From assembly GCF_018403225.1 (NCBI RefSeq), contig NZ_BOSG01000006.1, positions 248,001 through 312,000 on the forward strand: a stretch of 64,000 nt of DNA. The letters run 5' to 3'. Position 1 is the stretch's first letter. Each line of letters starts with the position of its first letter. Below are positions 8,266 to 17,645 of the stretch, piece after piece. The stretch comes from Paenibacillus sp. J23TS9. Its GTDB lineage: Bacteria > Bacillota > Bacilli > Paenibacillales > Paenibacillaceae. Position numbers and translations under genes: made by a program. Under the pieces are notes generated by a model, which was not told the DNA's origin, did not search any database, and worked only from the letters and a program-made list of their open reading frames with translations.

Positions 8266-10587
8266 TCATGATTGATGGATCGTGCGATATTTAGCCGGAG
8301 TAATTCCTTCGTAACGGCGGAAATTACGGATGAACGAGTTCCTTCCCCAATAGCCAATTTGTTCGGCTATATCATCGATTTTCAGATCCGTTTCGAGCAA
8401 AAATTGCTTCGCTTTCGAAATCCTGTACTTGGCGATGTATTCCACATACTTCTCACCCACCTCTTCCTTGAACACGCGGCTGAAATGACCGGCGGACATG
8501 TTCATTTGCTCCGCGAAATATTCAATGGAGAGCTCTTCGTTATAATGGGTCCGAATATAGTCCAAAATTTCAGCAAACTGTTGTTTCCGGTCCGGTGCTT
8601 CGGTGGTCCGGAACAATACGCCGTGTATTTCCCGGAATGTTTGCCTCAATTCTTCCCAGGTTACACAGCGGTTAATGGCAGCAAACAACTCAGAATGGAA
8701 AGAGATGTCAAAATCATTTCGCTCACTTTCGATGGCGCGAGCCCAAGTATTCAGCACATCGGTGCCCAAGTTCTTCATCTGATGTGCGTTCGCATTGCTC
8801 CGCATTCCGGCATCCAGCAAGTCGAACACGGACTGAAGCAGGTTTTTGCAATCGCCGGCTTTATATCTATTGAAGATCCGGTTCACTTCTTGTGAAGACA
8901 AGAAACTGTCGCCTACCGATCGCTCCTTCCACACTCTTTGTTCGCTGCAAATTTCGGCACCCGTGTGCAAACTCTTATAATGGAGCATCGAGAGCGCATC
9001 GTTGTAAGACTGATGGAGGGCGGCGACAGAATGAACCGTTTTCCCGATTCCAATGGAAGCTTTGTAGTAAGGATGCTCCAGGAGCATCTTTATAACATCC
9101 GCTGTCTCAGTGGGGTCGCAAAGCCGGTTATCTTCGTGATGCAATACGCAGGACAATTGTTCGGATCGGGTTTGACATACCCATATGATCGCCGGGGACA
9201 GCTTGCGAATTTTCTCTTTCAGCTCGGCCAGCATAAATGATTTGGACGTCTCAGACAGCTGCTGCGCGAATGGCGAATAGTATTGGATATCGATGCAGAG
9301 GACCGTTGCGGTTGATACCGGCTTGTAAGGGAAGGCAATTTCTTTCGCGTAATATTCGATCGATAGGCTGTCACGGTATTCACCAAACAACACTCTCGCA
9401 ATAAATTGCTCCTGTACGATCGGGAACATGCCGCTTACCGTCTGTATCAGCTCTTTGTTTTTAGAGATCAGCGAACGCGAAAACCGTTTTATCTTATCGA
9501 ACTCGTTGCCGCAGTATGAGCCGGGTGCGTCATCCAGATGCTTATGCTGTGATTCCAATCCCGTTTTAATTTCGTGGATCGGGTTGTACAGCCTCCGGCT
9601 CAAATAAAAAGAAACCAAACCGCCTACGACGATAAAGATGCCAAGCAGCACAAAAGTCATCGTACGGATCGTGCTGGCCGGCTTCATTAAGGCGGACAGA
9701 TTGATCATGCTTACATAATACCAAGTATCGTTAAACCGGGATTTGGAAAATGATAGCGCTTTCTTATCTGGATTTAAAAATAAAGTCTGTTCCGGATTCG
9801 AATGGAGCATCGCAGCAAATGAATCGGGCTGCAGCTCGGACGATCCGTTTGAGATCAGGACGGAGCCGGACGAATTGACGAGCATCGTATCTGTTACCCA
9901 CTTCTCCTGGATGCCCAATTGCTCGCGAAGCTTATTTAAATCCAGATTCACGACCAAATAGACGTCGGGACTCGCGCTGTTAAATGGATAGCTCATCAGC
10001 ATGGCGGTGTTCAAGTGGGTTGAGACGATGTCTCGAGTGAATGGCGGCCTTTCAAATACGGTATGCGGTTTTGTAAAAACCATCGATTTCTTGCCAGTAA
10101 AATTGGCAAAGTAGGAGGGTATATCCGTATCTTTGATCAGATACTGTTCCTGGAAATACTCGTCTTTGCTGTTGTATGTATTGCCGTCGATGACCAGATC
10201 TTCGCTCGCAAAGTACAGGAAAGATTTGTACACCAGATTTTCCGATTCCAGTTTATTCAGTTGTTGCATGAGCGAGTGGATCCGTTCATAGTGCTGTGTG
10301 AGTTCAGCCGGATCGCCGGACGTTCTGGAAAAGTTCTTGATGCTTGCCGTTGACAGCATGTTCACCATATCACGTTCAAGAGAGGCGAAGGTGTCATCGG
10401 TTTGCTCCGAGAAATGCTGCATGATGGTATTGTTCAATCTTTCTGCATCGTGCTCAATCAACCGGACAACAAAAAAGTTGGTCAGTACGGCGGCTACGAT
10501 GACTGGGATAAGAATCAGCGCGAAGTAGTTAGCGAATAACCGACAAAACAGCACCGTGCGATACGTTTGCCAGAAACGGTTCACCAT
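8266..10587 (-). CDS. Membrane-anchored AraC-family regulator (YesN type)
   Basis: This is a 773-residue one-component regulator. One membrane helix lies at about 14-40, an extracellular sensing region at about 41-305, a second helix at about 308-330, then a cytoplasmic linker, and two AraC-type helix-turn-helix units at about 675-773 (SIEYFAEQMNMSAGHFSRVF; DIAEQIGYWGRNSFIRNFRR; end GITPAKYRTIHQS). ATG 10587 follows GGAGGG. Proteins of this layout typically sit beside LplB/LplC/LipO operons and activate them when a ligand is sensed outside. It is the first gene of the cluster and on the same strand, so it probably controls the import and degradation genes below it. Confidence 0.85.
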   Translation of the reverse strand: MVNRFWQTYRTVLFCRLFANYFALILIPVIVAAVLTNFFVVRLIEHDAERLNNTIMQHFSEQTDDTFASLERDMVNMLSTASIKNFSRTSGDPAELTQHYERIHSLMQQLNKLESENLVYKSFLYFASEDLVIDGNTYNSKDEYFQEQYLIKDTDIPSYFANFTGKKSMVFTKPHTVFERPPFTRDIVSTHLNTAMLMSYPFNSASPDVYLVVNLDLNKLREQLGIQEKWVTDTMLVNSSGSVLISNGSSELQPDSFAAMLHSNPEQTLFLNPDKKALSFSKSRFNDTWYYVSMINLSALMKPASTIRTMTFVLLGIFIVVGGLVSFYLSRRLYNPIHEIKTGLESQHKHLDDAPGSYCGNEFDKIKRFSRSLISKNKELIQTVSGMFPIVQEQFIARVLFGEYRDSLSIEYYAKEIAFPYKPVSTATVLCIDIQYYSPFAQQLSETSKSFMLAELKEKIRKLSPAIIWVCQTRSEQLSCVLHHEDNRLCDPTETADVIKMLLEHPYYKASIGIGKTVHSVAALHQSYNDALSMLHYKSLHTGAEICSEQRVWKERSVGDSFLSSQEVNRIFNRYKAGDCKNLLQSVFDLLDAGMRSNANAHQMKNLGTDVLNTWARAIESERNDFDISFHSELFAAINRCVTWEELRQTFREIHGVLFRTTEAPDRKQQFAEILDYIRTHYNEELSIEYFAEQMNMSAGHFSRVFKEEVGEKYVEYIAKYRISKAKQFLLETDLKIDDIAEQIGYWGRNSFIRNFRRYEGITPAKYRTIHQS

Positions 10588-11043
10588 GACAACCCTCCTA
10601 ATAAAATTTCATAAATCAAACTCAATTATAAAATATTATTTCATCCCAATCTTAAACTATTTTCACTACATTTGTAATTGTTTACTTTGCAAAATACCAC
10701 AGATTATCAGAGCCTTATATCTGGAATTGAGGTTATCTTTGACGGTGGGCGCCTGACGCATGTATTCCAGAAATCCTCAATCGGTTTATTCTAGGGGATT
10801 TGAATGGTCCGTTGAACGACCTCGTACCTGCATCCCGTTCAATCACGCTTCCTGCCGGTTAGTTTAGAGATGTGCACAGTATGGTCCGGATATGACAGAA
10901 AAAGCCAACGTTTATAAACGTTGACTTACTCGCCAATACTTTTTCAGCTCATGTTACCCGTTACTTCAATAAGGAATTTAGCTAGATCGTGAAATGACCC
11001 TGATTTTTGATTTATTCGGTGAACGATAAGAGTGCGTTAAACC
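10588..11043. other. Intergenic region with one minus-strand terminator
   Basis: This stretch holds the AT-rich upstream region of the AraC-type gene (10588-10720) and non-coding sequence. At 10906-10923 the perfect palindrome CAACGTTTATAAACGTTG is followed on the minus strand by a T run (10899-10903), a likely terminator for the ABC operon reading towards it. No gene with a credible ribosome site is seen. Confidence 0.55.
10899..10923 (-). terminator. Rho-independent terminator downstream of the ABC operon
   Basis: The palindrome CAACGTTTATAAACGTTG (10906-10923) is followed on the minus strand by GC and five T residues. It lies about 320 bases beyond the ATPase stop, beyond a gene remnant on the opposite strand. 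Confidence 0.55.
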
Positions 11044-11237
11044 ATGAGTTCTGGTCTCAAATCTTCTTGTATTAGTAAGAAGAACGTACGTTTAAAAAGT
11101 TCCATGCGTTTAGTTTGGGAACAACACGTTTACTGGACAAGATTGACAATCAATAGTCTGGCTTTTAATTTACCTGATGTAGGCTCTAATACCGCACTTC
11201 TCCTTCGAAACGCTACAGATATGGGAAATTTACTAAT
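11044..11237 (+). pseudogene. N-terminal remnant of a Paenibacillus 'acetylglutamate kinase'-annotated protein
   Basis: The plus-strand frame reads LVWEQHVYWTRLTINSLAFN, then LPDVGSNTALLLRNATDMGN. As I remember them, small proteins of Paenibacillus and Bacillus often labelled 'acetylglutamate kinase' in databases share the pattern LWEQHVxWTRxTIxSxxFxLPDxxxVTxRLLRNPxDFxxxL. The match ends at about 11237, where the frame runs into the antisense of the ATPase gene, so the C-terminal half is missing. There is no clear ribosome site. It is read as a truncated remnant; the quoted database name is not a demonstrated function. Confidence 0.55.
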
Positions 11238-11246
11238 TCTAGACGA

Positions 11247-12005
11247 TCAAATCCCGATCTCCCGCATCTTCTCCGTTACTACTTCGATCCTTCCGTCCAT
11301 GTCCATTCCTTCATACTTCGGAAGCTTCAGCTTGCTTACGATGGTTCCATCCCGCATAAACATAATACGCTCTGTCCGCGCCGCAACCTTGGCGTCATGA
11401 GTTACAAGCATCACGGCCGTACCGTCCGCATTGATTTCAGATAAGATGTCCATAATCTCTTGAGCGGATTGTGAGTTGAGCGCACCCGTAGGCTCGTCTC
11501 CGAAAATAATTCTGGGGCTGTTCATAAGCGCTCTGCATATACCCGCACGTTGAAGCTGACCTCCCGAAACCTGCGTAATATCACGTTTTTCAAGCTCTGC
11601 TATGCCTACCCTTTGCATAAGCAATCTGGCCTTCTCCGAAATTTTCACTACATTTCTCCTGTTGTCCCGCATGGCTGGAAGAATGATGTTGTCAAGGATA
11701 TTCAGATTGCTCAGCATCGTTGGCTGCTGAAATACAAACCCCATTGTCGTCCGGCGGAGATCAGAGAGCTCATTCTCCCCAATAGCCGATAAATCCTTCC
11801 CATCAACAACGACTGTTCCGCTATCAATGCTGTCCGTCCCGCTGAGCGCGAACATGAGCGTCGATTTCCCCGAACCCGAAGGACCCATAACCGCAACGAA
11901 CTCTCCCTCGTTTATTTCAATGGATACCCCATCTAGAACATTACGCTTTTCATGGCCCTCACCGAAAGATTTTACGATCCGATCACCGATCATCATCTTC
12001 TTCAT
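11247..12005 (-). CDS. ABC transporter ATPase (MacB/LolD-like)
   Basis: This 252-residue ATPase has Walker A GPSGSGKST, the Q-loop GFVFQQPTML, the signature VSGGQLQRAGICRAL (LSGGQ variant) and Walker B IIFGDEPTGAL, then the H-loop VTHDAKVA. The pattern is that of ATPases working with FtsX-like permeases (antimicrobial peptide or lipoprotein export and resistance). It starts five bases after the permease stop and is therefore the last gene of a TetR-permease-ATPase set. The substrate is unknown. Confidence 0.88.
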   Translation of the reverse strand: MKKMMIGDRIVKSFGEGHEKRNVLDGVSIEINEGEFVAVMGPSGSGKSTLMFALSGTDSIDSGTVVVDGKDLSAIGENELSDLRRTTMGFVFQQPTMLSNLNILDNIILPAMRDNRRNVVKISEKARLLMQRVGIAELEKRDITQVSGGQLQRAGICRALMNSPRIIFGDEPTGALNSQSAQEIMDILSEINADGTAVMLVTHDAKVAARTERIMFMRDGTIVSKLKLPKYEGMDMDGRIEVVTEKMREIGI

Positions 12006-12009
12006 ATGC

Positions 12010-14328
12010 CTACCCCTTCATACTCTCGGAAATTTTTATTTGGCCTGCACCCGTTAAACCGATGATGGTTGCGATCAGTACAGAGCCAATCATCATGAAT
12101 GGAATGAGCAGGTATGCAGATAGTGGATGAATCGCAAAAGTAAATGTCGACGCTCCAAAGGAGGAGATCACTGCACCCGCTAACAGCTCTCCGAGCGTGT
12201 TCGCCAGAACCGTCCCAAGAATAATACCAACGATTAGAACGAAAACAGAACGGGAAATATACTGCGCCCTTATATCCGAGTTCGTAAAACCGAGTGCTTT
12301 CAACACGGCAATAGAATATCTGTCTTTCGCGATGAGCAGCTTCATAAACAACAGAGTGATGAGCAGTGTTATCACTAATGCAACTACGATGGAGGCGAAG
12401 GAGGCCTTTTTGACAGAGCTTATCGTGGATCCGAACGTCTGTGCAACAAACTCATCAATGTCTGAAACTTTTGCAAAAGCAAACCTGTTCTTATATTCTG
12501 ATGTTTTTTGGTCAACAAGCGATTGATCCGAAAGCTCCGCGCAAATCACAGACCACATCATATCTGCTGTGTTATCAGCGAATATAGCCTTTGCGGTTTT
12601 GCCGCCGTTTGTAATGTCGGAATAAATTCCGCTTACCGTTAATGTTTTTTCTGCCCCCTCAGTGATCAGCGTCATGTGTTCGCCGACCTTTTTGCTGAGC
12701 TCATCGGCGTTCAAGGCGGAAAGGGCAATTTCGGTTTCTGCAGCGGGTGCTCTACCCTTGGAATAATAGATAGGGAACACCGAATGATCTCCGAGTTCAA
12801 TCTTTATATTTTCCTCTGATCCGTTTTCCGTTTTTACTTTGAATGTTTTGGTGGTTAAGACGACGTATTTGGAAATAGCACTGTCGTTCTTCATACTGTT
12901 TTCGATTTCAGATGTTTTCGCGGAAATATGATCGGTCTGCTGAACATCCATCCGCATATCATAAGTTCCAATCCCCATATATTGAATGAAGCTTTTTGAA
13001 GAAATCGTGTTGTACAGGTTCTGTGGAACAATCATGATGAAGGACGAAATCACGAGAACCACAAGCATTGTAGCGTAAAGTTTTTTCCTTGAAAGAACAT
13101 CTTTGATACCTAGGAAAACATTTGTGTTAAACCATCTGTTTCCGCTCAAGCGAAGCCGCTTTGTACCTGCGCTTGTTTCAGATGAAGTGCCACAGCGTAT
13201 GGCTTCTGCAGCAGATAGGGTCCGAAAGCGTCTCAGCACTCCGTTTACATAGGCCATCATAGCAAGGAATATAAGCAGTATACCGATGAGTCCGAACAGC
13301 GGCGCAAGAGATGAATGTTCACTATCCCCCATATACAGGCGAATATTCTCAAGAAGCAACCCTTTAAACATAAGCGAAAGTGCATAACCGATCACACTGC
13401 CTACAGCCGCTATGGCTGCGTACTTCGCAAGATAAATATGCTTTATGTCGGAAACCCTGAGCCCTATGGCCTTCATAACACCAATTGCTCTATAATCTTC
13501 TTCGATTTTCGCAAGGAGCGTAAAGCGTATGCACATCAATGCGATGGCAACGATCAGAACACTTACAAGAAGGATCACGGCAATCATCATGCCGTCCGAA
13601 AGTGCGTTGAGCATTTTTAACAGCGGATATGTAATGGTTGGTCCGTTTGCTTCAAGTCCTGCGGAAGCATAAGCGGTTTCGAATGCGCCGAGTGCCGACA
13701 TGTCCTTTAATCTGAACTCTATTAGATACTCCGTGCTGCCAAGGTTTTTTATCTCTGCGTAATCATGTGTGCTCAGAAGAAATCTCTTGGAAGAGGCAAG
13801 CGCAGAATTCATCTGCGAATCGCGAAGGAATCCCGCCACAGTAAATTCCTTGCCGCTTACGAATGCCTTGTCACCAATCTTTGCCGTGTGATCTTGCATG
13901 TAGCTTATTGGAACATAAAGCTCTCCGTCGGAGACATGAATGATGTTGCCGTCCAGATCAAGCAAAAAATCGAATTTTTCATTTTGTATACTGAATCCGT
14001 TATCCTGAACGCTATTCGTAAGCGAACGGTCACCAAGAATAATTCTAGCGCCATCGATGTTCAAAAATTCGGCGACTTGGAATTCATCGACATTACGATT
14101 CTGCTCAGCAAATGATGCAAGACGGGCCGTATTCACTTCACCCGAATGCATCTGTATAAAATGCGGAGTTTTAGCTTGTGTCATGAGCATGTCCAGCGCA
14201 CCTGAAAGATTGACGACGAGGATCGCGGCGAGAGATACAAGCATAGCTGCGGCAGAGACAAATATCATCGTTGCCAGCGTAATCACTTTGCTCTTTAACA
14301 TGTCATTGCGTATGATTCGATAATACAT
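12010..14328 (-). CDS. FtsX-like ABC permease
   Basis: This 772-residue membrane protein has one N-terminal helix (about 14-42), a large extracytoplasmic domain, three helices at about 240-370, a second anchor helix with extracytoplasmic domain, and three C-terminal helices at about 640-760. This is the duplicated FtsX layout of large MacB-type permeases. FtsX signatures are visible in RAIGVMKAIGLRVSDIKHIY and YSIAVLKALGFTNSDI. It precedes its ATPase gene with a tiny gap and lies 114 bases below the TetR regulator. A role in efflux or peptide/antibiotic resistance is inferred from the family. Confidence 0.88.
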   Translation of the reverse strand: MYYRIIRNDMLKSKVITLATMIFVSAAAMLVSLAAILVVNLSGALDMLMTQAKTPHFIQMHSGEVNTARLASFAEQNRNVDEFQVAEFLNIDGARIILGDRSLTNSVQDNGFSIQNEKFDFLLDLDGNIIHVSDGELYVPISYMQDHTAKIGDKAFVSGKEFTVAGFLRDSQMNSALASSKRFLLSTHDYAEIKNLGSTEYLIEFRLKDMSALGAFETAYASAGLEANGPTITYPLLKMLNALSDGMMIAVILLVSVLIVAIALMCIRFTLLAKIEEDYRAIGVMKAIGLRVSDIKHIYLAKYAAIAAVGSVIGYALSLMFKGLLLENIRLYMGDSEHSSLAPLFGLIGILLIFLAMMAYVNGVLRRFRTLSAAEAIRCGTSSETSAGTKRLRLSGNRWFNTNVFLGIKDVLSRKKLYATMLVVLVISSFIMIVPQNLYNTISSKSFIQYMGIGTYDMRMDVQQTDHISAKTSEIENSMKNDSAISKYVVLTTKTFKVKTENGSEENIKIELGDHSVFPIYYSKGRAPAAETEIALSALNADELSKKVGEHMTLITEGAEKTLTVSGIYSDITNGGKTAKAIFADNTADMMWSVICAELSDQSLVDQKTSEYKNRFAFAKVSDIDEFVAQTFGSTISSVKKASFASIVVALVITLLITLLFMKLLIAKDRYSIAVLKALGFTNSDIRAQYISRSVFVLIVGIILGTVLANTLGELLAGAVISSFGASTFTFAIHPLSAYLLIPFMMIGSVLIATIIGLTGAGQIKISESMKG

Positions 14329-14442
14329 GGGCCACCTCTGTCTTCAGGCTTATGAACTGTCTTTAAGTTATACATAAATGTTTCTGAAGCAAGACCACTG
14401 CGCACAAGTATTGATGCAGCAGCCGCAAACAATGTGCACATA

Positions 14443-15087
14443 TCAGCTGTTATCAGTAGTTTTGTTGTCAAATATCTTCATGATGTGCATGAGTTCCCCT
14501 TGCTTAACTCCCAGCATTCTTTCAATATGGAAGATAAATGCATGCATACGTGCAGCGAGCTCTTCATTCGTCATTTCAATGTAATCATCATCAAAAACCG
14601 TATTTGCATAGATCACCACCATCTCCATACACTCGTACGGAAACGGTGTGTTAAACAATCCCTGCTCAATGCCCTCTCGGATCACTCCAGCCAGAATAGG
14701 CGTAACCCCGCTGATGATGACTCTTTGAATTTTCTGGTGCATCAACGCATTCTGCGGCTTATGAATATGCTCCATCATTTCTGCGCTGCTTCCGCCACTT
14801 ATGTTCAAGGCCATAACGACTTGGATAATACGCTCGACGACAGGTATGCTCTTGTTCTCGGCAATTTCCTGAGCTGCATCTAATAGACGGACCTTATACC
14901 GATCAATCAGCGCATCCATAATATCTTCCTTCGATTTGAAGTGATGATATAATGTTCCCCGCGCAATCCCAACCTTTTCGAGAATATCGTTGGTACTCGT
15001 CCCATCAAAGCCCTTCTGAAAAAAAAGCTCATCTGCCGCATCCAGTATTTCGTTTATACGTTCCTCGGCTTCTTTTACAATCCTCAT
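14443..15087 (-). CDS. TetR/AcrR-family repressor
   Basis: This 214-residue protein has a canonical N-terminal TetR helix-turn-helix: RINEILDAADELFFQKGFDG, then TSTNDILEKVGIARGTLYHH and FKSKEDIMDALIDRY. The rest is the usual helical ligand-binding domain. It is the first gene before the permease and ATPase on the same strand, and its own promoter region contains an imperfect inverted repeat overlapping the start of transcription. The likely arrangement is autoregulation and ligand-released repression of the transporter. Confidence 0.9.
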   Translation of the reverse strand: MRIVKEAEERINEILDAADELFFQKGFDGTSTNDILEKVGIARGTLYHHFKSKEDIMDALIDRYKVRLLDAAQEIAENKSIPVVERIIQVVMALNISGGSSAEMMEHIHKPQNALMHQKIQRVIISGVTPILAGVIREGIEQGLFNTPFPYECMEMVVIYANTVFDDDYIEMTNEELAARMHAFIFHIERMLGVKQGELMHIMKIFDNKTTDNS

Positions 15088-15106
15088 TTTTCATCCACCC
15101 CTAAAT

Positions 15107-15131
15107 AGACCGACTGTCTGTCTGTTAGTCT
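15107..15131 (-). promoter_or_regulatory. Candidate TetR-family operator
   Basis: An imperfect inverted repeat of 25 bases with outer half-sites AGACCGAC and GTTAGTCT surrounds a GTCTGTCTGT core. It lies between the predicted -10 box and the TetR start codon, where a repressor would block transcription. Confidence 0.55.
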
Positions 15132-15132
15132 G

Positions 15133-15160
15133 ATGATAACATGCTATTTCGCTTTGTCAA
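15133..15160 (-). promoter_or_regulatory. Sigma-A-type promoter of the TetR-ABC operon
   Basis: On the minus strand TTGACA (15160-15155) is followed after 16 bases by TATCAT (15138-15133). It is immediately upstream of the candidate operator and about 45 bases before the TetR start. Confidence 0.6.
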
Positions 15161-15240
15161 GAACGTTATGTTGTTGTTAGGCGCTGTTCTCTCAATACAT
15201 TTACATCGTATAATACGGAAGCTTATAAACCGATAAATGT

Positions 15241-15297
15241 AAAAAAACCACATCCCTTCTTCGCGGACCGTTTTATCCGTGTCCAAGATTCGGGATG
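15241..15297 (-). terminator. Terminator of the oxidoreductase operon
   Basis: CATCCC (15251-15256) pairs with GGGATG (15292-15297), with an inner GGAC/GTCC stem, and the minus-strand copy ends in seven T residues (15247-15241). It lies about 50 bases after the stop of the fused alpha-beta gene. Confidence 0.6.
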
Positions 15298-15347
15298 CAG
15301 TATATTTAGCTGCCAGGATCTGAATCCTAGTATATTGAATTGAATCA

Positions 15348-17645
15348 TTACAACAGCGGATGCTCATGCTTCGCTTTCAAAATCGACCAGCGCCGCTCCA
15401 CTTCCTTTTCAAATTCATCAAGCATTTCCTTGTTTTCTTCCTTGAGCAGATGTCTTGATTTGCCCATATATTTCAGCCAGTCGCCGAGCGGTACCCGCTT
15501 ATTCTTCGCCTCCGGATCGAACGTAATGTTCGTTTGTCCCTGTTCCACTTCATACAGCGGGAAAAAGCATGCATTCACGGCCGCGCGAACGATTGTCTCC
15601 CCTTCCTTATCGTCGGACTTCCAGTTCAGCGGGCATGTGATCAGCAGCTTGCCGTAGACGGTACCTACATTCTGGGAGTACCACTGCGCTTTTGCCGCCT
15701 TTTTTACAAGGTCCTGCGGGAATGCCTCCGTCCCCGTAAATACGTACGGAATATGCGCAGCCGCCATCATTTGCACCGTATCTTTGTGATGAAACGTTTT
15801 GCCCTGCTGCTGTTTGCCGACGCCGGAAGTACTGGTCATGTGGCCTAAAGGCGTAGAATACGAAAGCTGTGCCCCGGTGTTCATGTAGCCTTCATTATCG
15901 TATTCCAGAATGATCAGATTATGGCCCCGCAGCGCCGTCCCGATAGCCGAACCCATCCCGATGTCCATGCCGCCGTCGCCGGTCACCATTACAAACGTAA
16001 AGTCCTCGGGAACATCGATTTCGCCCCGGCGTTTCTTCTCTAGGAACGCCTCTACCGTGCCGGATAACGTCGCCGGTCCGTTCTGGAACAAGTTATGAAT
16101 GAAGCTCTGTTTATGCGAGTTATACGGATAACCCGTCGTGGTGATATAAGCGCAGCCGGTATGAAACAACGTGACGACATTGCCTTCGATCCCTTTGAAA
16201 AAGAGCTCCAGCGCCGGGAAAATACCGCAGCCCGGGCAGGCTCCGTGACCGGAAGCAAACCGCTTCGGTTTGGCGGCAAGTGCCCGCATCGGCGGCGCCT
16301 TAACGGACAGCTTGTTCGTCGCCTCATCCATCTTCACCGTGATCAGGCCGGATTTAAAGCTGTCGCCGTTCATCGGCGCGATGACTGGCTGCAGCTTGTG
16401 CGCCTCATCTCCCGGCGTTTGGCCGTAATAATCAAACGGAACCTTGGCATACCCCAGCTCCATGGCCTCCAGCGCCAAGGCAAAAAAAGCTTCCGCGTCA
16501 TCCGCGTAATAGTCTTTCCCGCCGAGGCCGAAGATGCGGGACAGCACAATCGGCTGCGGACCGCGGATTTCCTGCAGGGCCGCTTTGACCTCATGCGTCA
16601 AATTGCCTCCTTGTGCGCCGTAAGAATCGGCGCGTTCACCGACCAGTAGCGCCTTGACGCCCGTCAGCGCCTCGCGGATTTCCTTGGCCGGGAACGGCCG
16701 GAGAATATTCGGGCTGATCACGCCCGCTTTGATTCCTTGCGCCCGCAGCCGGTCCACGACGTCTTTGGAGGATTCGGCTGCCGAATTGAGCAGGAACAGA
16801 GCCACCTCCGCGTCTTCCATGCGGTACAGATCAAGCGGCGAATAGGATCTTCCGGACAGTGCGGCGTACTCCTCCGCCACTTCCTTGAATACCTCGCCCG
16901 CACGGTACATGGCGTTCGATTGCTGGAAGTGGTTGTTCATCAAGTCGTCGCCGTTCATGTAAGCCCCAACGACGATCGGCTTGTTCTCGTCCAGCACATG
17001 CGGAAATTCCGGCGGCTGTTCCCCTACGAACTCACGGACGGTTTCCCGGCTCGTAAATATGTGCACCCGGCGTTTCTGGTGCGACGTGAAAAATCCGTCA
17101 TACGCCACGATGACCGGCAGGCGCACGTCTTCATGCTCGGCGATTCGCAGCGCCATGATGTTCAGGTCATACACCGCCTGCGGTGAACGGGCCGTCAGAA
17201 TCACCCAGCCCGTATTGAGGCCGTAGTAGAGATCCGAGTGGTCACCGCGGATATCCAGCGGGCCACTGACCGCCCGCGTCACCAGGTTCATGACCATCGG
17301 GAAACGGGTGCCCGCCTGCACGGGCAGCTGTTCGATCATATACAGGAACCCGTTCGCGCTGGTCGCATTGAATACCCGCGCTCCGGCTGCGGCTGCGCCG
17401 TAACAGATTCCCGCCGAGCCGTGTTCGCCGTCAGCCGGAATGAGCTTGATGTCGTGTTCGCCGCGCGTCCGCATCATGTCAAGATATTGGGCGATTTCCG
17501 TAGACGGTGTAATCGGAAAATAACCCATGATGTGATAATTGATCTGGGCAGCTGCCATGGCGGCCATTTCGTTGCCCGATTCGAAGACCGCCGTTTGGGC
17601 GGCAGGCATCTCGTGCTCGGTTGCTTCTTGGATTTTCATGTTCAT
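15348..17645 (-). CDS. 2-oxoacid (pyruvate):ferredoxin oxidoreductase, fused alpha-beta subunit
   Basis: This 765-residue protein joins two subunits that are often separate. The N-terminal part is the alpha chain (YFPITPSTEIAQYLD at about 40, domain II around 270-390), and from about 465 comes the TPP-binding beta chain with GHGACPGCGIFPALELFF and the TPP/Mg motif VTGDGGMDIGMGSAIGT. No ferredoxin domain is included; that is in the preceding gene. The ATG at 17645 overlaps the preceding stop as ATGA and follows GGAGGGA. The enzyme oxidatively decarboxylates a 2-oxoacid, probably pyruvate, and passes electrons to ferredoxin or flavodoxin in the cytosol. Confidence 0.85.
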   Translation of the reverse strand: MNMKIQEATEHEMPAAQTAVFESGNEMAAMAAAQINYHIMGYFPITPSTEIAQYLDMMRTRGEHDIKLIPADGEHGSAGICYGAAAAGARVFNATSANGFLYMIEQLPVQAGTRFPMVMNLVTRAVSGPLDIRGDHSDLYYGLNTGWVILTARSPQAVYDLNIMALRIAEHEDVRLPVIVAYDGFFTSHQKRRVHIFTSRETVREFVGEQPPEFPHVLDENKPIVVGAYMNGDDLMNNHFQQSNAMYRAGEVFKEVAEEYAALSGRSYSPLDLYRMEDAEVALFLLNSAAESSKDVVDRLRAQGIKAGVISPNILRPFPAKEIREALTGVKALLVGERADSYGAQGGNLTHEVKAALQEIRGPQPIVLSRIFGLGGKDYYADDAEAFFALALEAMELGYAKVPFDYYGQTPGDEAHKLQPVIAPMNGDSFKSGLITVKMDEATNKLSVKAPPMRALAAKPKRFASGHGACPGCGIFPALELFFKGIEGNVVTLFHTGCAYITTTGYPYNSHKQSFIHNLFQNGPATLSGTVEAFLEKKRRGEIDVPEDFTFVMVTGDGGMDIGMGSAIGTALRGHNLIILEYDNEGYMNTGAQLSYSTPLGHMTSTSGVGKQQQGKTFHHKDTVQMMAAAHIPYVFTGTEAFPQDLVKKAAKAQWYSQNVGTVYGKLLITCPLNWKSDDKEGETIVRAAVNACFFPLYEVEQGQTNITFDPEAKNKRVPLGDWLKYMGKSRHLLKEENKEMLDEFEKEVERRWSILKAKHEHPLL

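Noticed and set aside
11247..15087. TetR-ABC unit as a BceAB-type peptide sensor-transporter
   Set aside because: There is no two-component system next to it, and the permease has the duplicated FtsX layout with two extracytoplasmic domains rather than the 10-helix BceB form.
15125..15367. 80-codon minus-strand frame between the oxidoreductase and TetR genes
   Set aside because: It contains the operon terminator and part of the TetR promoter and has no ribosome site.
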